Shown here piece after piece: positions 1 to 10,771 of a DNA stretch of 64,000 nt (positions are counted from its first letter, which is position 1; every line of letters begins with the position of its first letter). Under the pieces are notes generated by a model, which saw only the letters and a program-made list of their open reading frames with translations, was not told where the DNA came from and made no database searches. The stretch spans positions 1,114,501-1,178,500 of the forward strand of contig JARHVA010002374.1 in NCBI GenBank assembly GCA_037957365.1, given 5' to 3'. The DNA comes from Torreya grandis (Eukaryota; Streptophyta; Pinopsida; Cupressales; Taxaceae). Both the position numbers and the translations under genes were made by a program.

Positions 1-860
1 TTCAAAGATTTTTGTAGATGGTTTCAGTCAAAGGAATCAGTTTTCAAACACTTAGTCATTTTTTGGGATTGTTTCAATGCCTTGGTTTGAATAGAAATTT
101 CCATCGACAAACAACAACAGCAAGTTCAACGTCTTTGGCAAGAGTTAAGTGCTTCATCAAGGTTCAAAGTTCAATCATTTCAGATGGTTCATCGACTTCC
201 AAACATTTGGCCAAATCAAGGCGACTTGAACCATTGAACCATTGAACCACTTCAGTTCAAAGGTTTAACGAGTTCAAGGTTCAATGACAGGTTCAACCAA
301 AAGAATAGTTCAATGGCTTTGTTTAACCAAGCAGTTCAATGCTTTATTTCACTCAAATGGTTCATTCCCTTTGTTTCAGCATCTTTTAGTTTGACCATTT
401 GGTTCGTCAGTTGGTTCAAAGCCTTGTTTGAACCATTGAACTAAAACTTGGTTCAACGTCTAGGTTCAATGGAAGGGTTCAACAACATGTTCATTCACTT
501 GGTTCAACCATTTGGATCATTGAATGGTTCATCGGCTTTGTTTCAAAGGTGTTTGGCACGCTTCATTGAACCGCTAAACTAGTTCAACGGATAGGTTCAA
601 TCAAATGTTTCAACTATTGGTTCAAAGGCAAGTTCAAATATTTGGTTCAATGCTTAGTTTATCGGCCTATTTTATTCATTGAACCATCATCTTGAACCAT
701 TTTGGTTCAAAGCCTTGGTTCAACCGATTAGTTCAATGTATTGGTTCAACGTCAAAGTTCATCCAACAGTTCATTGTTTTTTTTTTTGATTCAAAGGGAC
801 TTGGTGCGCTTCATTGAACCTTTGAACCGGTTCAACTAATGGTTCATTGGCCAAGTTTAA
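1..860. repeat. Degenerate short-repeat block built on GGTTCAA
   Basis: The word GGTTCAA, and close forms such as GTTCAATG, TTGAACC and GGTTCAACG, recur every 10-25 bases over most of this stretch, densest from about 230 to 860. Spacing is irregular, so this is not a clean tandem array. No open frame has recognisable protein content. It may be the U3 repeat region of a long LTR whose promoter-like part follows at 1640-2390, but this is inferred from position only. Confidence 0.6.
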
Positions 861-1639
861 AGGGGCGGTTCAATGCTGAAAGGAACTTTTTCGAAGGACA
901 AGTGCCCTTACGGAGGACACTTCATCGACCAAAACACCCTTCGGATTTTCAAAAGAAATCCAAAGACTTGTTCAAATACTTGACGAAACCAATTTCAACA
1001 GACTTTTTGTCCACAAGAATTTTACCCAAAATTTTTGTTCGCAGGAATTTTCCGTGGGACAAATGTCCGTGGAATTACTCACGGGGAGCTTTCAAGTCAA
1101 ACACCCAGGAATTTTCCCTAGGGATTTGTCCATGGTAAAGCCCGGGGAAACATTTGTTCACGGGGACTGCTAAAACAAAGGGCTGTCGAAGGACACCGAA
1201 GGGTAGGTGCCCTTGCAGGGGACTCTCAGTGGCCAAAATAAAGGGTTTGACAAGAATCATTTATCAAGGCCCAAAAGGGTACGTCCAATTTAGAAAAGTG
1301 CTAAGCAAAAATCCAAAAGCCAAAAGAAGACCAAGAGGTGACACCCACAAAGACATCAAATTCAGCATAGCCAACTAGCCGTTGGAAGCATATTGATGGG
1401 CATGTAAATGTCAATTTTAAAGATAGTGAAATAGCCTTTGATTTACAGACCCGAATGCATTTCCATAATTCAAGACAAAAAACTAGCTGAAAGCGAGGAA
1501 AGGCAGAATAATGGATGAATACAGAGCTCAATTCAATTAATCTGGAAAGGAGGATCGATGAAGATAAGATCAGATCGCCAGGTGGACATTAAAAGTTGTA
1601 ACTTTCAATAAGCGCGACTTATTTATCTACATTGAGAAG
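861..1639. other. Unassigned GC-richer stretch with short repeated words
   Basis: Words such as GGACAAGTGCCCTTACGG and GGTAGGTGCCCTTGCAGG recur near 896-918 and 1200-1222, and CGTGGGACAAATGTCCGTGG near 1052-1071 has inverted character. Open frames here give no recognisable protein. The GC content is visibly above that of the flanks. It probably belongs to the same repeat unit as the blocks on either side. Confidence 0.3.
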
Positions 1640-1736
1640 ATCAAATGGGTAAAACGCCCCAAAGTCCCAGCTTGTCTTCCTAACATTTCCCAACACATCA
1701 TGATGTATTACTGTTCCTGAGTCCTTCTAGAAGTGG

Positions 1737-1747
1737 CTATATAAGGG
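1737..1747 (+). promoter_or_regulatory. TATA box in an LTR-like block
   Basis: CTATATAAGGG is a good plant TATA box. It is followed within 100 bases by a pyrimidine-rich stretch and short repeats, as in the U3/R part of plant LTRs. No matching second LTR is visible, so this could be a solo LTR or an end reaching in from the left of the window. Confidence 0.4.
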
Positions 1748-1819
1748 ACTTTCTTTCATTGTAAAAGGATCTTTTTGACAATCTGAACGAAACTCTGCCA
1801 AAATTGAGAGGCATCATTG

Positions 1820-2103
1820 AGACTTTGTGCTCAGTCTGTTAATCATATTTTGTTAATGAAAACAAGGGACTTTTTTAGACTTTGTGCTGTGATATATTTT
1901 CTATTTCATTAATTTAATAATCAAGATTAGTAAATTAGTCAGGAAGGTGTCCTGAAGAATCAACTATGGAGAGACTTTGTGCCCCCATAGTTGCCTTCAG
2001 TGTGTTTGCTTTTTCATTGCTGTGTAAAGGACTTTGAGAAGACTTTGAGATTTCATTGCCCTTCATATATCACTCTTGAGTATTTCAGATGTAGACTTTG
2101 TGT
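1820..2103. repeat. Short interspersed repeat AGACTTTGTG
   Basis: The word AGACTTTGTG or a close form occurs at about 1820, 1877, 1972, 2039 and 2092, always in the same orientation, downstream of the TATA box at 1737. This regular reuse suggests a transcribed R/U5-like leader, but its function is unknown. Confidence 0.5.
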
Positions 2104-3063
2104 TGTGTCTTGATTTGTTGGTTCTCATACTCCCAGTTACGCTCTACTTTAATTTCCAGGAGTATTCTTGTGGCTGGCTGAATAGTTTTTCCTGAAAGAA
2201 GAGGAGAGCTGTCTGTCATTCCCTTGAGTTTTTCCTTTGTTTTTCATACATCATCTCTGAAGAAAGAGAGATGGATTTTTGGTCCTACCCTTGAGTATTA
2301 TTATTTTCTATTTATACATATACATATCATATCCATAGGGAACCTCCCCTTGATGAGAGGAGAGAGCAGTCTCCTTCTGATGTGATAAACTTACACATTA
2401 GGACGACTAATCTTCTTGCTTTGGCTGATAAGTCTTATTTTGTTTACCAGTACGCTGATAGACAAAATATTCAACCAACACACACCTAACCAATTTATGT
2501 TTTCACGAGAGCACTTCCTACCTTGGATACCCATGAGAACACAAACCTTGTCTAGGAGACTTGAGTTTACGAGTGTAGCCCAACCATCACATATAATCAC
2601 ATGTTCTACTTATCACTTGTCCTTTTTGTACTAACTTTATTTTTACTAACCATGGCAACCTAGTTAATGTGTGATCTTAGCTATTGCACTTAGTCATACT
2701 TTGTGAGTATTTTTTCACTTTAGTGCCCAAACTATCAACCACCAAATCAACATTAACTTAATCACTTATCAAACCTGCACTCAATTTTTTTTCACCTCAT
2801 CGACTTCCAATTTGAGAGGGAACACCTCCTCCCATGCTTGGGGAAACCAAACCTTTAACCTTCACTCCATTTTTAATTTTCTACTTATTGATACAAACTA
2901 TATAACAAAAAGGAGAAAAATGTAGACACTATAAAACCACACACAATAGTTCTAGATGTTGAAATACCCTTAGAGCCCCTAGGGACCAACCCTGACCTTT
3001 CAATTGAAAATCAAACCTAAGTCAAACTAGCCCACCTTAACCAAACTTAGATTTTTGACCCTC

Positions 3064-3118
3064 TACCATCGACAATCACTCTAACCATCAATGATTAGGC
3101 TTGACCATTGATAGTCAA
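3064..3118. repeat. Palindrome-like motif cluster A (consensus GACCATYGATGGTC)
   Basis: Three or four diverged copies of a self-complementary word (ACCATCGACAATCAC, ACCATCAATGATTAG, GACCATTGATAGTCA) lie within 55 bases. The same motif returns at 3669-3756. Arms GACCAT/ATGGTC pair around a central YG. Confidence 0.45.
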
Positions 3119-3668
3119 GTTTTCGTCGCTTGAATAGTCAAACTCTAGTCAACTCTAGCTTGGTTTTTTATATTCAAATCACTTAATCTATGTGTGAACC
3201 AATGCATGCAAAATCTAAAATGGAACTACTTATTAAACCTATTTTTAACATATTATTACACCTCTACTTCCTTCTTATAAGAAGAGAAGAAGAGAGGGTG
3301 AATCTAGATCCAAAATCAAGCGATCATCATTCATGTCTAGATCTAGAGCTTCTTGCATTAGTGTTCTCTTTTATAGGTATTCTCCCAAGAAGTATGATAT
3401 AGATATAAACTATTACCATCCATTGGCCAATAACCAAGTATCGTTACTCTATCAAAATTACTCCAAACTCCATCAATGAGTTTATTAGTAAACTACCTCA
3501 ACCATTTATCAAATCAACAATCAACAAACTAAGTTATCTATTTTCACTAATTAGATACTTTATTTCTATTTTTCAGCCAACCTAGCCCAAACCCATCTCT
3601 CATAATTCAATTATGTGACCTCATCAAATCAGACTTCTTAAATACACCCAAAACCCATAGTAATTGCT

Positions 3669-3756
3669 AATGGTCACCTTGATTATCGATAGTCTATCCC
3701 AACTGTTGATGATTATCCTGACCATTGATGGTCACCCCAAATACTGATGATCATTA
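3669..3756. repeat. Palindrome-like motif cluster B (consensus GACCATYGATGGTC)
   Basis: Copies include GATTATCGATAGTC, CTGTTGATGATTATC and the well kept GACCATTGATGGTCA at about 3720. This is the same motif as in cluster A about 600 bases upstream. Variation at the central CG/TG fits deamination of a methylated CpG. Confidence 0.45.
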
Positions 3757-4368
3757 TTAGGCAAATAAATTGCAAGTTATTATCACCCACTAGACATCAA
3801 CCAAATCCCAATTTTAGATCCTCTACCTAACCACAAAACCCTACCTTATTTTATGAGCTACACCTTATTCATTTGACATTAATATCAGTCTATTTATTAT
3901 TATAATTAGTCAAATTCATCTATTAGTCACTTCTTGTATTTCATTTTAGTATCTTTTGTGATATATGCAAGTACCTTGTCTTTTACTTTTAGAACTTGAT
4001 TATTTAAAAGTGTGAATTGATAGCCTCTAAGGAAGCTCGTGCTTCTTGGATCTAACTTGCTATGCAATCCACCTTACTATCTAACTAATCAAACCATTTC
4101 TTTGAGTGTTTTCTTATCTACAGGTCATTGCTCCCAAGACAAAGAGGATTATTCACAACCATATGGATAAACACGTGCACAACATATTAGGTTTTTATAC
4201 CATACCCTTCTCAAGTTTTTTTTCTCTTCCTTCTAAATAACATAAGCAAAATTTCTTTGAAATAGGTAATTCAAATTATTTCATGTTTATTTTCCCTTGA
4301 TTTCCCTTCCTTTCATTCCAATTTGGATCAAACAAGGTTGAAGTCAAGATAACACTTTTATTTACCAT

Positions 4369-4373
4369 GAATC
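4369..4373. repeat. Left target site duplication of the triple-LTR copia element
   Basis: GAATC lies just outside the left LTR end and matches AAATC at 11793-11797 with one mismatch. Five bases is the usual length for Ty1/copia insertions. Joining the flanks gives a continuous empty site (…ACCATGAATCAACAAGAC…). Confidence 0.6.
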
Positions 4374-5397
4374 TATCAGGCACATAGAACAACAAATAGC
4401 TCTGGTGCCAACTTGTCAGGATCTTGCTCCTCAATTAAAGCATAATATGATTACCTCTATGTAAGCAACTAAACACAGAATTTAACTAGAATGAATAAGT
4501 AACTAGAAATATGAAACAACACAGGATATGAAAGACAATACACAATTGTATTAATATTCATCCAGAAGGAAATACAATAAAGAAGATGCCACACTTCTTC
4601 TTCCCACACCTCTAGAGCTCCCACACTTCTAGGGTTCACCTGTAATTCTCCTCCAACACTTTCCTCTCTCAATACAGGTCACAACAAATAACTCAAACAC
4701 AGAGTTGTTGTTCACCTCCACCAGTCAGTAACAACGTTGCCAGTACACCAAGCACACAACCATACTCCAAGTAGATCTCCCTTTCCTTGCTCCCACATGC
4801 AAATCAACAGACTTTACTTACCATGTAGATATCTCTACAACCTTGAAGAACCCTTGTCCTTGCCTCACCAAGTCCTCATGATTATTCAACTAGTACCTCG
4901 GTGGATCTCCTAGTAGAACTTGCACAACCTACAACTCTTCCTAATCATACACACTTAGCACCCCTTTGGAACTAGGAGGAGCTACTCTAGCTCTCTCTTC
5001 AAGCACAATGGCTTTCTATCACACTTTTACAATACAGCCCATGAGCCTATTATATAGATCTCATGCATACAATAATTAGACTTTCTTAATTACAATAATT
5101 AGACACACAAATCCAAGACTATAATTAGCCTTTAACATGCAAACTAACAGTCCAAAAATAGACCTATTCAAAACCCACATGCAAACTGCATGCACACACA
5201 GGTTGCCAACATCGGCTCCCTCCTGACTGATGTCAGCTGACTCATAACCGATGTCGGTTGCTTCTGTACTATAATATGACCAATGTCAGTTGATCAGATT
5301 GATGTCAGTTGCCCTGCAACTGGTTCTACAACTCTGCAACCTTCGCAACCTCCTCCTATTCGCATCCTGGTGAAGCTTTTAGCTCTACAACCTAACA
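4374..5397 (-). repeat. LTR 1 (3' LTR) of the triple-LTR element
   Basis: 1024 bp, starting TATCAGGC (the terminal TG has mutated to TA) and ending CCTAACA. It matches LTR 2 and LTR 3 nearly base for base, with scattered, mostly transition differences. Several copies of the CCGATGTCGG-type palindrome lie at about 5207-5312, including ACCGATGTCGGT at 5247-5258. Confidence 0.9.
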
Positions 5398-5410
5398 ATC
5401 TCCCACCTGG
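5398..5410 (-). promoter_or_regulatory. Polypurine tract, internal region 1
   Basis: On the minus strand it reads CCAAGTGGGAGAT-like (here CCAGGTGGGAGAT) directly before the TGTTAGG start of the LTR. This is the usual plus-strand priming site of copia elements. Confidence 0.75.
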
Positions 5411-5750
5411 AGATAAACAACTGCACCTGTACCTATATCTGTACACCATCTAATTTGTTTCCTGGCTTGTATCTCTTTTCAAGCTCAATCCTGAAGACCA
5501 ACCACCACACATCCTATGATGCTACACCTGTCATCCAAGTAACCTGCCACATCCAAACCTACATACCCATGTAGTGAAGTCTTGACCTTGCATAACATGT
5601 TAACCTACTGCTAGTCCCTCTAAGATACCTGAGAATCCACTGAACTGCTCTCCAGTACTTCTTCTTTCTTGAATTGGCTCCAAACTTTTTGACAACTCCC
5701 ACTGCTTAGGAAAACTCAGGTCTACACTAGACCTCATGTGATTTCGAACA

Positions 5751-6023
5751 CTATTCTAAGCTCTGCTTGAACTGTCTAACCCTTGGTGTGCTTACCGATT
5801 CTACATCCTGCATCTTGAACCCTACCAACAACTTCTTCACATCAGCTCCCACTGGAGACAAAATCAACCTGTGATCTTCCATGTCTCTTATGCCAAAGAA
5901 TTTTGTTGCTCCCAAATTCTCCATGACATACCTCTGAACTAACTTTACCTTTAGCTCAAAAACTCCCTGCATGTGTAACCCTGCAATAAGCAACAACACA
6001 ATAGTAACAAGATAATGTTGCAA
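5751..6023 (-). pseudogene. Copia RT C-terminal fragment, copy 1
   Basis: A 90-codon frame whose sequence (LIAGLHMQGVFELKVKLVQ, MENLGATKFFGI, VESVSTPRV) follows the copia RT region after the YVDD motif, where full elements have a D-M-L-I-A-G start, an MKDLG-type box and a PVSTPL box. YVDD itself is not present in frame. Copy 2 of the same fragment is at 8971-9222. Confidence 0.8.
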
Positions 6024-6130
6024 TCATCATCCAACCTGGTAAAGACAAACACAATAGTTACATTGACATTGACTAAAGCCTTGCTTTGTCATCCACCTGT
6101 CAAAACCTGTACCACTATCCTGCAGCTTCC

Positions 6131-6469
6131 TCAAGACCATATACCCTGGCCTTCCATCTCACGTATCCATCCACTCTCTTCTTTAACTTGGGAATCCATC
6201 TGTCTTTTAGTGCTTTCTTCCAGCTGACAACTCCACCAACAAACTCCTATTTGGTTCTTCTCCAAGGAATCACATTCCTCATCCATGTCAAGCTCCCACT
6301 GTTTCTTGGATTCTACCTGCATTGCCTCTTCACATCTTCCTGGTTCTTGACCATCAGTAAGCAACAAGTAATATAAAGAAGGTGAACAATGAATATGAGG
6401 TTCACTTACCCTTTTTGACCTCCATATGGGCATTGGAGACTCCTTGACAGCTTGATGTCCACCCAACAT
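6131..6469 (-). pseudogene. Copia RT N-terminal fragment, copy 1
   Basis: A 112-codon frame containing EEAMQVESKKQWELDMDEE and DSLEKNQIG, which match the opening of copia RT (WxxAMxEEMxSLxxNxTW). After this point the frame does not follow the family. Most of the palms and fingers region is deleted between here and 5751-6023. Copy 2 lies at about 9330-9670. Confidence 0.65.
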
Positions 6470-6499
6470 CCATTCTAGTGACTGATCTCGGCCATCTCC

Positions 6500-6720
6500 C
6501 AGTCTGCATCTGACCGATGTCAGTTCCCTACACTGACCCTGACTGCCGACATCATTTCCCTAGCTGACGCCGGTGTCTTTTCTACCGACGTCAATTCTTA
6601 TCTTACCGACGTTAGTCTTAACCTACCTGACACCACCGACTCTATTGATCTACACATGACCAACATCAGTGCCTATCTGTTTGACGTCGATTCCTCCTGA
6701 CTGACACCGATACCTGTGTT
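6500..6720. repeat. Cluster of CpG palindromes in internal region 1
   Basis: Some ten diverged copies of the ACCGACGTCGGT word lie here, for example ACCGATGTCAGT, ACCGACGTCAAT and ACCGACGTTAGT. It corresponds to 9700-9915 in copy 2 and to 35925-36095 in the second element. Confidence 0.7.
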
Positions 6721-7129
6721 CACCTGTGAGTGATGAATTTTTACCCGCAAGCTCTCCTTGGATCAAAACCCTATCCAAATTAACATAGCCCTTCTTAGAA
6801 TAATTTAGTCCCCTCAACTGATCTCTGTCTGTCATCTCCTCCACGAACACCAAGGCTTTCCAGTTCTTACGTTTATCAAAGATATCTATTTTCTGCTTAA
6901 GAACATGCAATCCCCTCCTACATATGTGACCAAGCCTACAAAGCCACATCTCTGCAATAGAAGGTGAATCAGTAATATAAGTAGATAGATAAAGGATACC
7001 TACTTTCTTACCACTGTCTAATTCAAGTGCATCTGCTGTGAGAGTTACTGTGCATCTCTCATCACCTAACTTTCCCAAAGAAATTAGACTCATCTCCAAG
7101 ACTGGTACCTGCATGACCTCCTTCAACAC
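6650..7129 (-). pseudogene. Copia protease C-terminal part and GAG-pre-integrase, copy 1
   Basis: A 159-codon frame. MLKEVMQVPVLEMSLISLG matches the copia protease segment WVLKDVxxVPxLxxNLISxG, and EMWLCRLGHICRRGLHVL matches the GAG-pre-integrase motif LWHxRLGHMxxxGLxxL. The first histidine of LWH is replaced (MWLC). The frame then runs into the palindrome-rich segment without an integrase core. Confidence 0.8.
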
Positions 7130-7254
7130 CTGTGTGTTATTTGTCTATAATTTCAGCTTCACTTCCCCTTTTCCAACCATCTGACAAGGCTCACCAACCC
7201 TAAATAAATCTCTCCAAAGTCTCCCTAGACATACCCATTAAAAGATGCTCTATT

Positions 7255-7479
7255 TCAAGCTGCATGGAAAGAGGCAATAGAATCTATAGACCAAGATTCT
7301 ACTTTATCCAGAGCAACCTGTGCAACAACACCTGCAACATCTGCTTTTACACGTTGATCTTCTACTGACCAACAATCTTCCTTTACCTGCTCTTTCTTTC
7401 CATCAATCTGACCATTCGTGTTATTCAGTTTCTCCATTCGTAGCTTACTTTCTTCTGCCATTGCTATACTCCCACTCAA
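7255..7479 (-). pseudogene. Shortened gag joined to protease motif, copy 1
   Basis: 75 codons from MSGSIAMAEESKLRMEKLNN to a stop shortly after DSIASFHA. In full copia elements MxxxSKxxxEKLNGTN is followed by over 200 residues of capsid; here it passes at once into the zinc-knuckle region (GKKEQVKEDCW) and the protease, whose active site DSGA reads DSIA. The start lies just inside the primer-binding site, as expected for gag. It is the remains of a gag with a large deletion, and the same deletion is seen at 36238-36882. Confidence 0.8.
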
Positions 7480-7557
7480 TCTGAAACCCCTATGAGTGAC
7501 CTGTAATCAACAAACACTAACAAGATCTGAACCACCTGTTAGTCAACCCAACCAAAA

Positions 7558-7570
7558 GCTTTGATACCAC
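7558..7570 (-). promoter_or_regulatory. Primer-binding site, internal region 1
   Basis: The minus strand reads GTGGTATCAAAGC, one base from the initiator tRNA-Met site TGGTATCAGAGC, one base inside the LTR end at 7572. Confidence 0.85.
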
Positions 7571-7571
7571 T

Positions 7572-8595
7572 TGTCAGGCACATAGAACAACAAATAGCTC
7601 TGGTGCCAACTTGTCAAGATCTTGCTCCTCAATTAGAGCACAATATGATTACCTCTGTGTAAGCAACTAAACACAAAATTTAACCAGAATGAATAAGTAA
7701 CTAGAAATATGAAACAACACAGGATATGAGAGACAATACACAATTGTATTAATATTCATCCAAAAGGAAATACAATAAAGAAGATGCCACACTTCTTCTT
7801 CCCACACCTCTAGAGCTCCCACACTTCTAAGGTTCACCTGTAATTCTCCTCCAACACTTTCCTCTCTCAATATAGGTCACAACAAACAACTCAAACACAG
7901 AGTTGTTGTTCACCTCCACCAATCAGTAACAACGTTGCTAGTACACCAAGCACACAACCATACTCCAAGTAGATCTCTCTTTCCTTGCTGCCACCTGTAA
8001 ATCAACAGACCTTACTTACCATGTAGATATCTCTACACCCTTGAAGAACCCTTGTCCTTGCCTCACCAAGTCCTCATGATTCTTCAACCAGTACCCCGAT
8101 GGATCTCCTATTAAAACTTGCACAACCTGCAACTCTCCCTGATCATACACACTCAACACCCCTTTGGAACTAGGAGGAGCTACTCTAGCTCTCTCTTCAA
8201 GCATAATGGCTCTCTAGCACACTTTTACAATACAGCCCATGAGTCTATTATATAGATCTCATGCATACAATAATTAAACTTTATTAATTACAATAATTAG
8301 ACACACAACTCCAAGACTATAATTAGCCTTTAACATGCAAATTGATAGTCCAAAAATAGACCTGTTCAAAACCCGCATGCAAACTGCATGCACACACAGG
8401 TTGCCGACGTCGGCTCCCTCCTAACCGATGTCAACTGACTCATAACCGATGTCGGTTGCTTCTACACTATAATATGACTGACGTCGGTTGATCAAACCAA
8501 TGTTAGTTGCCCTGTAACTGGTTCTGTAACTCCGCAACCTCTGCAACCTCTTCCTATTCGCATCCTGGTGAAGCTTTTAGCTCCACAACCTAACA
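7572..8595 (-). repeat. LTR 2 (shared middle LTR)
   Basis: 1024 bp, TGTCAGGC...CCTAACA. It acts as the 5' LTR of internal region 1 and the 3' LTR of internal region 2. Equal length to LTR 1 and very similar sequence. No target duplication flanks it, so it did not insert separately. Confidence 0.9.
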
Positions 8596-8682
8596 ATCTC
8601 CCACTTGGAGATAAACAACTGCACATATACCTATACCTGTACACCGTCTAAGTTGTTTCCTAGCTTGTATCCCTCTTCAAGC

Positions 8683-8901
8683 TCAATCTTGAAGACCAAC
8701 CACCACACATCCTGTGATGCTACACCTGTCATCCAAGTAACCTGCCACATCCAAACCTACATACCCATGTAGTGAAGTTCTTAACCCTGCATAACATGTT
8801 AACCTGCTACTAGTCCCTCTCAAATACCTGAGAATCCACTGAACTGCTCTCCAGTACTTCTTTTTTTCTGAATTGGCTCCATACTTTCTGACAACTCCCA
8901 C
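8683..8901 (-). pseudogene. Copia RNase H fragment, copy 2
   Basis: 72 codons with KKKYWRAVQWILRYLRGTS and GYVGLDVAGYLDDR followed by SITGCVV. This follows the copia RNase H pattern WxAVKxILRYLxGT ... GYxDADYAGDxDxRxSTxGY, but two of the acidic positions are changed (GLDVAGY). It is the better kept of the two copies; in copy 1 the frame is broken. Confidence 0.85.
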
Positions 8902-8970
8902 TGCTTGAGAAAACTAAGGTCTACACTAGACCTCATGTGATTTCGAACACTATTCTAAGCTTTGCTTGAA

Positions 8971-9222
8971 TTATCCAGCCCTTGGTGTGCTTACCGATTC
9001 TGCATCCTGCATCTTGAACCCTACCAACACCTTCTTCACATCAACTCCCACTGGAGACAAAATCAACCTGTGATCTTCCATGTCTCTTATGCCAAAGAAT
9101 TTCATTGCTCCCAAATTCTCCATGACATACCTCTGAACTAACTTTACCTTTAGCTCAGAAACTCCTTGCATGTGTAACCCTACAATTAGCAACCACACAA
9201 TAGTAACAGGATAATGTTGCAA
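8971..9222 (-). pseudogene. Copia RT C-terminal fragment, copy 2
   Basis: 83 codons, colinear with 5751-6023 and differing at only a few residues (for example MENLGAMKFFGI and AESVSTPRA). Dead for the same reason: the YVDD-bearing part of RT is missing. Confidence 0.8.
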
Positions 9223-9699
9223 TCATCATCCAACCTGGTAAAGACAAACACAATAGTTACACTGACATTGACTAAAGCCCTGCTTTGTCATCCACCTGTT
9301 AAAACTTGTACCACTGTCTTGCAGCTTCCTCAAGACCATATACCCTGGCCTTTCATCTCATGTATCCATCCACTCTCTTCTTTAACTTGGGAATCCATCC
9401 ATCTTTTAGTGCTTTCTTCCAGCTGACAACTCCACCAATAAACTCCTATTTGGTTCTTCTCCAAGGAATCACATTCCTCATCCATGCCAAGCTCCCACTG
9501 TTTCCTGGATTCTACCTACATTGCCTCTTCACATCTTCCTGGTTCTTGACCATCAATAAGCAACAAGTAATATAAAGAAGGTGAACAATGAATATGAGGT
9601 TCACTTACCCTTTTTGACCTCCATATGGGCGTTTGAGACTCCTTGACAGCTTGATGTCCACCCAACATCCGTTCTAGTGACTGATCTCAGCCATCTCCC

Positions 9700-9915
9700 A
9701 GTTTGCATCCAACCGATGTCAGTTCCCTACACTAACCCTGACTGCCGACATCATTTCCCTAGCTGATGCTGGTGTCCTTTCTACCGACGTCGGTTCTTAT
9801 CTTACCGACGTCAGTCTTAACCTACCCGACATCACTGACTCTACTGATCTACACATGACCGATGTCGGTGCCTGTCTATTTGATGTCAGTTCCTCCTAAC
9901 CAATGCCAGTACCTG
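9700..9915. repeat. Cluster of CpG palindromes in internal region 2
   Basis: Contains an exact palindrome ACCGACGTCGGT at 9783-9794 and about nine diverged copies. Differences from copy 1 at 6500-6720 are mostly C/T or G/A at CpG positions. Confidence 0.75.
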
Positions 9916-10058
9916 TGTTCACCTATGAGTGATGAATTTTTACCTATGAGCTCTCCTTGGATCAAAACCTTGTCCAAATTAACACAGCCCTACTCAGAAT
10001 AATTTAGTCCCCTCAGTTGATCTCTGTCTGTCATCTCTTCCATGAACACCAAGGCTTT

Positions 10059-10292
10059 TCAGTTCTTAAGTTTATCAAGGATATCTATTTTTTGCTTAAG
10101 AACATGCAATCCCCTCCTACATATGTGACCAAGCCTACAAAGCCACATCTCTACAATAGAAGGTGAATCAATAATATAAGTAGATAGATAAAGGATACCT
10201 ACTTTCTTACCACCATCTAATTCAAGTGCATCTGCTGTGAGAGTTACTGTGCATCTCTCATCACCTAACTTTCTTGAAGAAATTAGACTCAT
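10059..10292 (-). pseudogene. GAG-pre-integrase fragment, copy 2
   Basis: 77 codons with EMWLCRLGHICRRGLHVLKQ, matching 6650-7129. The frame is shorter than in copy 1 because of upstream and downstream stops. Confidence 0.75.
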
Positions 10293-10496
10293 CTCTAAGA
10301 CTGGTACCTACATGACCTCCTTCAACACCCATGTGTTATCTATCTATAATTTTAGCTTCACTTCCCCTTTGCCAACCATCTAACAAGTCTCACCAACCCC
10401 TAAATAAATCTCTCCAAAGTCTCCCTGGACATACCCATGAAAAGATGCTCTATTTTGGGATGCATGGAAAGAGGCAACAGAATCTATAGACCAAGA

Positions 10497-10679
10497 TTAT
10501 ACTTTATCCAGAGCAACCTGTGCAACAACACCTGCAACATCTGCTTCTACATGCTGATCTTCTACCGACCAACAATCTTCTTTTACCTGCTCTTTCTTTC
10601 CATCAATCTGACCATTCGTGCTATTCAGTTTCTCCATTCGTAGCTTACTTTTTTCTGCCATTGCTATACTCCCACTCAA
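10497..10679 (-). pseudogene. Shortened gag start, copy 2
   Basis: 60 codons from MSGSIAMAEKSKLRMEKLNS to a stop after ALDKV, where copy 1 reads on into the protease motif. It carries the same capsid deletion as copy 1. Confidence 0.75.
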
Positions 10680-10757
10680 TCTAAAACCCTTGTGAGTGAC
10701 CTGTAATCAACAAACACTAACCAGATCTGAACCACCTATTAGTCAACCCAACCAAAA

Positions 10758-10770
10758 GCTCTGATACCAC
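10758..10770 (-). promoter_or_regulatory. Primer-binding site, internal region 2
   Basis: The minus strand reads GTGGTATCAGAGC, a perfect match to the plant initiator tRNA-Met primer site, one base from the LTR 3 boundary. Confidence 0.9.
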
Positions 10771-10771
10771 T

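Larger units (their letters stand above)
2396..4368. other. Intergenic DNA, no gene seen
   Basis: AT-rich sequence without a credible coding region; all open frames are under 75 codons and lack known motifs. It holds two clusters of a short palindrome-like word, listed separately. Its last bases continue directly into 11793 onward once the copia element between them is removed, so it is the left flank of an old insertion site. Confidence 0.5.
5398..7571 (-). pseudogene. Internal region 1: deleted copia gag-pol remnant
   Basis: Reading the minus strand from the right: a short gag start and protease piece (7255-7479), a protease/GAG-pre-integrase piece (6650-7129), an RT start (about 6131-6350; EECDSLEKNQI resembles the copia EMDSLxKNxTW motif), an RT end (5751-6023; ELKVKLVQRYVMENLGA then VSTPR) and an RNase H piece (about 5580-5700; GYVGLDVAGYLDDR). 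The integrase core, central RT with its YVDD site and most of the capsid are absent. Stops and frameshifts separate the remaining parts. It cannot make a working polymerase. Confidence 0.85.
8596..10771 (-). pseudogene. Internal region 2: deleted copia gag-pol remnant
   Basis: 2176 bp, colinear with internal region 1 throughout and with the same deletions, so the deletions predate the duplication. A polypurine tract (8596-8608) and a primer-binding site (10758-10770, a perfect TGGTATCAGAGC on the minus strand) frame it. The pieces are RNase H (8683-8901), RT end (8971-9222), RT start (about 9330-9670), palindrome cluster (9700-9915), GAG-pre-integrase (10059-10292) and gag start (10497-10679). 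Point mutations differ between the two copies; for instance this copy has a stop just after the gag/protease junction. Confidence 0.85.

Noticed and set aside
230..860. GGTTCAA words as tRNA B boxes
   Set aside because: The words resemble the start of the B box, but no cloverleaf, A box or acceptor stem could be found with them.
7572..8595. Middle LTR as the end of a separate nested insertion
   Set aside because: It has no target duplication, and its flanks are a primer-binding site on one side and a polypurine tract on the other, as in a shared LTR.
9214..9575. Plus-strand open frames over the copia internal regions (also 6015-6376, 36613-36896)
   Set aside because: They lie antisense to recognisable gag-pol pieces and have no motifs of their own.
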